5,792 nucleotides of DNA, from the NCBI GenBank assembly GCA_934661715.1, contig CAKUJL010000104.1, positions 1 to 5,792 of the forward strand, written 5' to 3'. Position 1 is the stretch's first letter. Each line of letters begins with the position of its first letter. The DNA is from an uncultured Oscillospiraceae bacterium. Its GTDB lineage: Bacteria > Bacillota > Clostridia > Oscillospirales > Oscillospiraceae. Below the pieces are notes generated by a model. The model was not told the DNA's origin and did not search any database. It saw nothing but the letters and a program-made list of their open reading frames with translations. Position numbers and translations under genes: made by a program. Positions 1 to 4,404 of the stretch are shown in pieces.

Positions 1-1
1 T

Positions 2-1339
2 GGCATGATCAGCCTCGGCTGCGCGAAAAACCAGATCAACGCCGAGCAGATGCTGTTTCTGCTGCGCGTGGCAGGCTATGAGATTCTGCCGGACCCGGAC
101 GGCGCGGACTTGGTGATCATCAACACCTGCGGCTTTATTGAAGACGCAAAAACGGAAGCCATCGACAACATTCTGGCGATGGGCGAGCTCAAAAAGGAAG
201 GCCGGGTCGGGAAAATTCTTGTGACCGGCTGTCTTGCCCAGCGCTATCAGATGGAGATCGTGCAGGAAATGCCGGAGGTAGACGGCGTGCTCGGCACGGG
301 CTCGTATTATGACATCGTCTCGGCGGTCGGGAAAGTCCTCTCCGGCGAGACAGTCGCAGAGTTCGGCGATATCAACGCGAATCTCCCGGAGCCGCAGCGC
401 ATTCTGACCACGCCCGAGCACTATGCGTATCTGCGCATCGCCGAGGGCTGTGACAATCACTGCGCGTTCTGCATCATTCCAAAGCTGCGCGGCAAATACC
501 GCAGCCGCCCGATGGAAGAGCTTGTAAAAGAAGCGCAGGACTTGGCCGAAAGCGGCGTGAAGGAGCTCATCGTTATCGCGCAGGACACGAGCCGGTACGG
601 CATTGACCTCTACGGCGAGCGGAAGCTTGCGGAGCTGCTGCAAAAGCTCTGCGCCATCGACGCGATCTCTTGGGTGCGCGTGCACTATCTCTATCCCGAC
701 GAAATGTCCGACGAGCTCATTGACGTGCTGGCAAACGAGCCGAAGATCGTCAAATATCTGGACATTCCCATCCAGCACATCAACGACAATATCCTTCGCG
801 CGATGAATCGCCGCGGAAACGGCGAATACGTCAAGAAGCTTCTCACAAAACTGCGCGAGCGCATTCCCGGCCTCGTCCTGCGCACGAGCCTCATCACCGG
901 TCTTCCCGGAGAGGGTGAGGAAGAGTTCCAGCAGCTGTGTGAATTTTTGAAGGAATTCAAGCTCGAGCGTGCCGGAACGTTCGCGTTCTCGCCCGAAGAG
1001 GGCACGAAGGCCGCGCTGATGGACTATCCCGACAAGGAGATCGCGCAGGAACGCGCGGACATTGTCAACGAGCTTCAGTCGCGCATCATGGACGAATACA
1101 ACGCCTCGTGCGAGGGAAAGACCATGCAGGTGCTCTGCGAAGGGTATGACCCAGACGAGGAATGCTATTACGGAAGAACGTATGCAGACTCTCCCGACAT
1201 CGACGGGCGCATCTGGTTCACAGCGTCGCGGCATGTAAAGACCGGCGATTTTGTGGACGTTCGCGTCGTGGGCGCATACGATGGAGAGCTGACGGGAATT
1301 TTAGAGGAGGACATGGAAGACGATGACGACGGCGAGTAA
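2..1339 (+). CDS. rimO: Ribosomal protein S12 methylthiotransferase RimO (5' end cut off)
   Basis: RimO is a radical-SAM enzyme with two iron-sulfur clusters that adds a methylthio group to the conserved aspartate of ribosomal protein S12 in the cytoplasm. Numbering from the first visible Met (base 5), the N-terminal UPF0004 domain supplies cluster ligands C6 (SLGCAKN), C42 (NTCGFI) and C76 (TGCLAQR). The radical-SAM motif CxxxCxxC is C149, C153 and C156 (EGCDNHCAFC). A C-terminal TRAM domain spans about 372-434. The GFIEDAK stretch and the RTYADSPDIDG stretch in the TRAM region fit RimO better than its tRNA-modifying relative MiaB. The Met at base 5 is internal: a Gly codon (2-4) precedes it, and family members usually have several residues before the SLGC motif, so the real start is upstream of the window. 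The protein ends in an acidic tail (EEDMEDDDDGE) whose codons carry the pgsA ribosome binding site and start. Family assignment is very secure; RimO versus MiaB is secure. Confidence 0.96.
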   Translation, partial: GMISLGCAKNQINAEQMLFLLRVAGYEILPDPDGADLVIINTCGFIEDAKTEAIDNILAMGELKKEGRVGKILVTGCLAQRYQMEIVQEMPEVDGVLGTGSYYDIVSAVGKVLSGETVAEFGDINANLPEPQRILTTPEHYAYLRIAEGCDNHCAFCIIPKLRGKYRSRPMEELVKEAQDLAESGVKELIVIAQDTSRYGIDLYGERKLAELLQKLCAIDAISWVRVHYLYPDEMSDELIDVLANEPKIVKYLDIPIQHINDNILRAMNRRGNGEYVKKLLTKLRERIPGLVLRTSLITGLPGEGEEEFQQLCEFLKEFKLERAGTFAFSPEEGTKAALMDYPDKEIAQERADIVNELQSRIMDEYNASCEGKTMQVLCEGYDPDEECYYGRTYADSPDIDGRIWFTASRHVKTGDFVDVRVVGAYDGELTGILEEDMEDDDDGE

Positions 1340-1868
1340 GATCACAATGGTGCGGATCGTGCTGATCCCGTTTTTTATGGTGTTTCTGATCCTGAGCGGA
1401 AACGGCGGCGCAAATGCCGACACGTACCGCTGGATTGCGCTGGCGATCTTCATCGTCGCAAGCCTCAGTGATTTTGTCGACGGCTATGTCGCGCGGCACT
1501 ACAATCAGGTCACAGACTTCGGCAAATTCTTTGACACGCTGGCAGATAAGCTGCTCGTGACGGCGTGCCTGATGATCTTCGTTGGGCAGGGCCGGATGGC
1601 GGACTGGATCGCCTTCATCGTCATCGCGCGCGAGTTTGCCATCATGGGCCTTCGCTCCATCGCGGCGGCGCACGGGCGCGTGATCGCGGCGGGCTGGTCG
1701 GGCAAGATCAAAACGTCGTGCACGATGGTGGGCCTCATCGCGATGATGATCTTCCCCGGCGTGCAGATTCTCGATACTGTCGTCTGCGTCGTCATTCTCG
1801 TCACCACGCTCTACTCGGGGTACGAGTATTTCCAGAAGAACTGGGACGTTCTCATGCCTTCCGCTTGA
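1323..1868 (+). CDS. pgsA: CDP-diacylglycerol--glycerol-3-phosphate 3-phosphatidyltransferase (PgsA)
   Basis: This integral membrane enzyme transfers the phosphatidyl group of CDP-diacylglycerol to glycerol-3-phosphate, the committed step to phosphatidylglycerol. The 181-residue protein has the usual length. It shows the complete CDP-alcohol phosphotransferase signature DGx2ARx8Gx3Dx3D as D53, G54, A57, R58, G67, D71 and D75, with the additional conserved D50. Hydrophobic segments lie at about 11-25, 37-49, 77-88, 97-110, 131-146 and 149-165, as expected for a six-helix enzyme. The N-terminal segment SKITMVRIVLIPFF matches the family's usual N(K)xTxxRxxLxP opening, which supports ATG 1323. 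A strong GAGGAGG (1304-1310) sits 12 bases upstream; this is slightly long spacing, and it lies inside rimO. The start overlaps the rimO 3' end by 17 bases, so translational coupling is likely. The stop codon TGA (1866-1868) lies within the -35 box of the next promoter. Another CDP-alcohol phosphotransferase substrate is possible but less likely. Confidence 0.93.
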   Translation: MTTASKITMVRIVLIPFFMVFLILSGNGGANADTYRWIALAIFIVASLSDFVDGYVARHYNQVTDFGKFFDTLADKLLVTACLMIFVGQGRMADWIAFIVIAREFAIMGLRSIAAAHGRVIAAGWSGKIKTSCTMVGLIAMMIFPGVQILDTVVCVVILVTTLYSGYEYFQKNWDVLMPSA

Positions 1869-1893
1869 CATTTGCCGCGGCAAATGCTATCAT
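1865..1893 (+). promoter_or_regulatory. Sigma-A-type promoter of the cysE-cysS operon
   Basis: A perfect -35 box TTGACA (1865-1870) is followed by a 17-base spacer and a -10 box TATCAT (1888-1893, five of six consensus). A TG dinucleotide at 1885-1886 gives an extended -10 (TGCTATCAT). The predicted transcription start is near 1900, giving a leader of about 300 bases before the cysE start. The -35 box overlaps the pgsA stop codon. This is sequence-based; no start site has been mapped. Confidence 0.88.
1869..1886. promoter_or_regulatory. 18-bp perfect palindrome in promoter spacer, candidate operator
   Basis: CATTTGCCGCGGCAAATG reads identically on both strands. It occupies the promoter spacer between -35 and -10, touching the last two bases of the -35 box and including the TG of the extended -10. 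A dimeric regulator bound here would block RNA polymerase. No regulator is encoded in the window and I do not recognise the motif as that of a named family. Alternatively, in readthrough RNA from pgsA it forms a 7-bp hairpin with a CGCG loop that could protect the pgsA 3' end. It lacks a U-tract, so it is not an intrinsic terminator. Confidence 0.55.
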
Positions 1894-1911
1894 ATCGGCA
1901 TAAATTGTAAA

Positions 1912-1946
1912 GGCTGCGCTGCATTTTTTCTTGCGGCAGAGCCGCA
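1912..1946 (+). other. Leader hairpin region upstream of the T-box
   Basis: This is the transcribed leader between the promoter and Stem I of the T-box. Two overlapping, mutually exclusive foldings are visible. One is a compact 6-bp hairpin, TGCGGC (1932-1937) with GCCGCA (1941-1946) around an AGA loop. The other is a longer hairpin pairing 1912-1915 and 1918-1922 with 1940-1943 and 1933-1937, across a T-rich loop. No open frame with a ribosome binding site was found here. The role is unknown; it may simply insulate the 5' end of the T-box. Confidence 0.35.
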
Positions 1947-2103
1947 ACTGAATATCGCGTTGACCGAAAAGAGTATCTGGTCGGCGCCCTTCAGAGAGTC
2001 TTCGTCGTCGGCTGGAAGCGAAGACAGGGTTGGATCGGAGAAAGTGCGTTCGTGAGCGAGGGGAGACCCCGTCTGGGCCGCGTCAGAAGCCCGAAGTGAG
2101 AAA

Positions 2104-2142
2104 TCAGAGTGGAACCGCGAGTTTGCAAAACCCGCCTCTTGA
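2104..2142 (+). promoter_or_regulatory. T-box antiterminator helix
   Basis: AGAG (2106-2109) pairs CTCT (2136-2139) and GCG (2117-2119) pairs CGC (2133-2135), leaving the seven-base bulge TGGAACC (2110-2116) that binds the tRNA acceptor end. Further pairing of GTTT (2121-2124) with AAAC (2128-2131), and of TC (2104-2105) with GA (2141-2142), extends the helix. It uses the 5' arm of the terminator, so the two structures are mutually exclusive. Confidence 0.88.
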
Positions 2143-2161
2143 GCAAAAGAGGCGGGTTTTT
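2127..2161 (+). terminator. T-box intrinsic terminator
   Basis: CCCGCCTCTT (2131-2140) pairs perfectly with AAGAGGCGGG (2147-2156) around the loop GAGCAA, and is followed by TTTTT (2157-2161). Four A residues before the stem can pair with the T-run. It is expected to form when tRNA-Cys is charged, stopping transcription before cysE. Its 5' arm is shared with the antiterminator. Confidence 0.95.
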
Positions 2162-2183
2162 CCATTTTATTGCGGTATATCCC

Positions 2184-2189
2184 GGGAGG
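2184..2189 (+). promoter_or_regulatory. Ribosome binding site that fixes the cysE TTG start
   Basis: GGGAGG lies 8 bases before TTG 2198 and only 2 bases before TTG 2192, so it selects 2198. No in-frame ATG or GTG lies between the terminator and the conserved part of the protein. The upstream in-frame ATG at 2030 is inside the T-box and would require translating through the terminator. Confidence 0.8.
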
Positions 2190-2197
2190 CATTGCAT

Positions 2198-2806
2198 TTG
2201 CATATCATCGAAGACATTCAGGCATATAAGAAAAACGACCCGGCGGCCCGGAGCGTGGCGGAAATTCTGCTGCTCTACAATGGTCTGCACGCAACGATCG
2301 ACTATCGCATCGCCCACTGGCTGCACGTGCGGGGGCTGAAGTTTCTGGCAAGAGGCATTTCACAGTGGTCCAAAATATGGACGGGAATTGAAATTCACCC
2401 CGGAGCGAAAATCGGCCGCCGCCTCGTCATCGACCACGGCACGGGCATCGTCATCGGTGAGACCGCCGAAATCGGAGACGACTGCTTACTCTATCAGGGC
2501 GTGACCCTCGGCGGCACGGGCAAGGACGTCGGCAAGCGCCACCCGACGCTCGGAAACAACGTCATGGTGGGAGCCGGCGCGAAGGTCCTGGGGCCCTTTA
2601 AGGTCGGAAACAACACGCGGATCGCTGCCAATTCCGTGGTTTTGCGCGAGGTGCCGGACAATGCGACGGTCGTCGGTGTGCCGGGACGAATCGCGCGGCT
2701 CTCCGGCGAAAAGCTCGACCATATCCACACGCCGGACCCCGTGATGATCGAGATCGAGGCCATCAAGCAGCGCTTAGAGGCGCTCGAACAGCAAACAAAA
2801 GCATAA
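2198..2806 (+). CDS. cysE: Serine O-acetyltransferase (CysE)
   Basis: CysE transfers acetyl from acetyl-CoA to L-serine, giving O-acetylserine for cysteine synthesis in the cytoplasm. From the TTG start it is 202 residues. A short helical N-terminal part (1-62, including NDPAAR at 13-18 and HxxxYRIAHWL at 31-42) precedes a left-handed beta-helix of hexapeptide repeats at about 63-165. Conserved active-site residues are present: D79-H80 in IDHGTG, and R114-H115 in KRHPTLG, next to the acetyl-CoA-binding LGGTGK (104-109). A short helical tail ends in QQTKA. It lacks the C-terminal isoleucine that enterobacterial CysE uses to dock into CysK, and the long N-terminal extension of the E. coli enzyme. 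It is the first gene after the Cys T-box and lies 16 bases before cysS. No cysK is in the window. The identity is secure; the start is well supported by the ribosome binding site. Confidence 0.94.
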   Translation: MHIIEDIQAYKKNDPAARSVAEILLLYNGLHATIDYRIAHWLHVRGLKFLARGISQWSKIWTGIEIHPGAKIGRRLVIDHGTGIVIGETAEIGDDCLLYQGVTLGGTGKDVGKRHPTLGNNVMVGAGAKVLGPFKVGNNTRIAANSVVLREVPDNATVVGVPGRIARLSGEKLDHIHTPDPVMIEIEAIKQRLEALEQQTKA

Positions 2807-2822
2807 ACAGGGAGGAAACGAC

Positions 2823-4274
2823 ATGTATCTTTATAACTCTGCCACGCACAAAAAGGAAGAATTTATCCCCAATGACCCCAAGCTCGTCAAAATGTATACC
2901 TGCGGCCCCACGGTCTACCATTTTGCCCACATCGGCAATCTGCGCAGCTATATCATGGAGGACGTGCTGGAAAAATACCTGCGCTATGTGGGCTACCCCG
3001 TCAAGCGCGTCATGAACATCACCGACGTCGGCCACCTGACCTCGGACGCCGACGAGGGCGAAGACAAGATGCTCAAGGGCGCACGCCGCGAACACAAGAC
3101 TGTCATGGAGATCGCGCAGTTCTACACCGACGCGTTCTTTGACGACTGCAAGAAGCTCAACATCAAGCGCCCCGACGTCGTCCAGCCCGCGACCGGCTGC
3201 ATTGACGAGTATATCAAGATCATCACGAGGCTGCTCGACACCGGCTACGCATATCAGGCGGGCGGCAACGTGTATTTTGACACGTCGAAGCTCGAAAAGT
3301 ATTATATCTTCAATGACCACAACGAGGAAGATCTGGCCGTCGGCGTGCGCGAGGGCGTCGAAGAGGACACGAACAAGCGCAACAAGAACGACTTTGTCCT
3401 CTGGTTCACCAAGTCGAAGTTTGAAGATCAGGCCCTGAAATGGGACTCTCCGTGGGGCGTCGGCTATCCCGGCTGGCATATCGAGTGCTCCGGCATTTCG
3501 CTGAAATATTTGGGTGAAGACCTCGATATCCACTGCGGCGGCATCGACAACGCCTTCCCGCACCACACCAACGAGATCGCGCAGTCCGAGAGCTACATTG
3601 GCCACCACTGGTGCAACTACTGGATGCACGTGATGCATCTGAACACCACGTCGGGCAAAATGTCCAAATCGAAGGGCGAATTTTTGACAGTTTCGCTGCT
3701 CGAGCAGAAGGGCTATGACCCGCTGGCCTACCGCCTGTTCTGCCTGCAAAGCCACTACCGCAAGAACCTCGTCTTCTCGTGGGAAAACCTCGATAACGCG
3801 ATGGGCACGTATCAGAAGCTGATCGCGAAGATCGCGGCGCTCAAGGCATCAAGCGAGCCCATCGACGAGGCGGCTGTCGCGGCTCTGCGCGAGAAGTTCA
3901 ACAAGGCGCTTGGAAACGACCTCAACACCTCGCTCGGCATCACAGCGCTCTACGACGTTCTGAAGTACCAGACGAACGACGCGACGAAGCTGTACCTTCT
4001 GGGCGATTTCGACAAGGTGCTGAGCCTCGACCTTCTCAAAAAGGCCGAAGAGGCGCGGAAGAAGGCGGCCAGCGCGAAGGCAAGCGGCGGCGATTACAAC
4101 ATCATCTCCGAGACCGGCGAACAGGACGCGGACGTGGAAGCGAAAATCCGCGCCCGGTATGAGGCCAAGAAGGCCAAGAACTTCGCCGAAGCCGACCGTA
4201 TCCGTGACGAACTCAAAGCCGCAGGTGTGGAAGTGACCGATATCCCCGGCGGCGCCAAGTGGACGAGAGCGTAA
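2823..4274 (+). CDS. cysS: Cysteine--tRNA ligase (CysRS)
   Basis: CysRS charges tRNA-Cys with cysteine in the cytoplasm. The 483-residue protein is a class I synthetase of normal length. The class I signature appears as HIGN (36-39), and KMSKS is at 279-283 (KMSKSKGEF, where many CysRS have KMSKSLGNF). The zinc ligands expected for cysteine selection are C27 (YTCGPT), C222 (HIECSG), H247 and E251 (HHTNE). The segment at 66-83 (ITDVGHLTSDADEGEDKM) replaces the common NxTDxDDKI form and marks a less usual CysRS subtype. The C-terminal helical and anticodon-binding part contains the family's FAEADRIRDEL pattern (454-464) and ends in IPGGAKW. A Lys/Ala-rich linker lies at about 406-422. GGAGG (2811-2815) sits 7 bases before ATG 2823. 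The gene is cotranscribed with cysE under the Cys T-box and is followed by a terminator. Confidence 0.96.
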   Translation: MYLYNSATHKKEEFIPNDPKLVKMYTCGPTVYHFAHIGNLRSYIMEDVLEKYLRYVGYPVKRVMNITDVGHLTSDADEGEDKMLKGARREHKTVMEIAQFYTDAFFDDCKKLNIKRPDVVQPATGCIDEYIKIITRLLDTGYAYQAGGNVYFDTSKLEKYYIFNDHNEEDLAVGVREGVEEDTNKRNKNDFVLWFTKSKFEDQALKWDSPWGVGYPGWHIECSGISLKYLGEDLDIHCGGIDNAFPHHTNEIAQSESYIGHHWCNYWMHVMHLNTTSGKMSKSKGEFLTVSLLEQKGYDPLAYRLFCLQSHYRKNLVFSWENLDNAMGTYQKLIAKIAALKASSEPIDEAAVAALREKFNKALGNDLNTSLGITALYDVLKYQTNDATKLYLLGDFDKVLSLDLLKKAEEARKKAASAKASGGDYNIISETGEQDADVEAKIRARYEAKKAKNFAEADRIRDELKAAGVEVTDIPGGAKWTRA

Positions 4275-4287
4275 TTAAAACAGGAAC

Positions 4288-4317
4288 AAAAGGGCAGGCC
4301 AAATGGTCTGCTCTTTT
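4288..4317 (+). terminator. Intrinsic terminator after cysS
   Basis: AAAAGGGCAGGCC (4288-4300) pairs over 13 positions with GGTCTGCTCTTTT (4305-4317), with two G-U wobbles and an AAAT loop. The T-run is part of the stem end and is followed by CC. It lies 13 bases after the cysS stop codon and separates the cysteine operon from polA. Confidence 0.9.
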
Positions 4318-4323
4318 CCTTCG

Positions 4324-4352
4324 TTGCAAGCGGCGATGATTTGTGGTATGAT
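4324..4352 (+). promoter_or_regulatory. Promoter of polA
   Basis: A -35-like TTGCAA (4324-4329, four of six consensus), a 17-base spacer and TATGAT (4347-4352, five of six) preceded by TGG form an extended -10 promoter. It lies just after the cysS terminator and 52 bases before the polA start. The predicted transcription start is near 4359. Confidence 0.7.
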
Positions 4353-4404
4353 AACCTAGAAATGTTATGCGTCCACACAAGACGACCAGAAAGGGAGCTT
4401 TGCC

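Larger units (their letters stand above)
1956..2161 (+). promoter_or_regulatory. T-box riboswitch, tRNA-Cys specific (specifier UGC)
   Basis: This is a transcriptional T-box leader that senses uncharged tRNA-Cys and controls cysE-cysS. The Stem I base has a K-turn-like arrangement (TGA 1961-1963 opposite TGA 2053-2055), then CGAA (1965-1968) pairs TTCG (2049-2052). The specifier loop has the loop-E pair AGTA (1972-1975) opposite GAA (2040-2042), with TGC (2045-2047) followed by purine G2048 as the specifier. Above it, 1976-1982 pairs 2033-2039, 1987-1990 pairs 2026-2029, and 1999-2004 pairs 2019-2024. An AGAGAG bulge (1993-1998) and a GGCTGGAAG apical loop supply the distal tRNA-elbow contact. 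A GGGG/CCCC hairpin (2060-2070) and a likely Stem III (GGGC 2075-2078 with GCCC 2089-2092) follow; a full Stem II appears absent. The T-box sequence AGAGTGGAACCGCG is at 2106-2119. Its UGGA (2110-2113) is complementary to UCCA, the acceptor end of tRNA-Cys with discriminator U73. Specifier, acceptor match and downstream genes all agree on cysteine. Confidence 0.95.

Noticed and set aside
1218..1883. 221-codon open frame on the minus strand opposite pgsA and the end of rimO
   Set aside because: Composition is His/Arg/Asp-rich, typical of an antisense shadow. It covers a gene with a complete catalytic signature on the plus strand.
1912..1930. Possible terminator formed by GC-rich sequence before the T-run at 1924-1929
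   Set aside because: Only a three-base-pair hairpin (TGC/GCA) precedes the T-run, too weak for an intrinsic terminator.
2030..2197. Longer cysE reading frame beginning at ATG 2030
   Set aside because: This would translate the T-box, antiterminator and terminator. The extra residues resemble no CysE N-terminus, and a well-placed ribosome binding site serves TTG 2198.
1890..2326. Minus-strand open frames across the leader and cysE start
   Set aside because: They lie over a structured regulatory RNA and the cysE coding region and have no recognisable product.
2763..3755. 330-codon open frame on the minus strand opposite cysS
   Set aside because: It mirrors cysS, whose strong bias to G/C third positions keeps the opposite strand open. 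The translation shows no recognisable domain and no ribosome binding site was seen.
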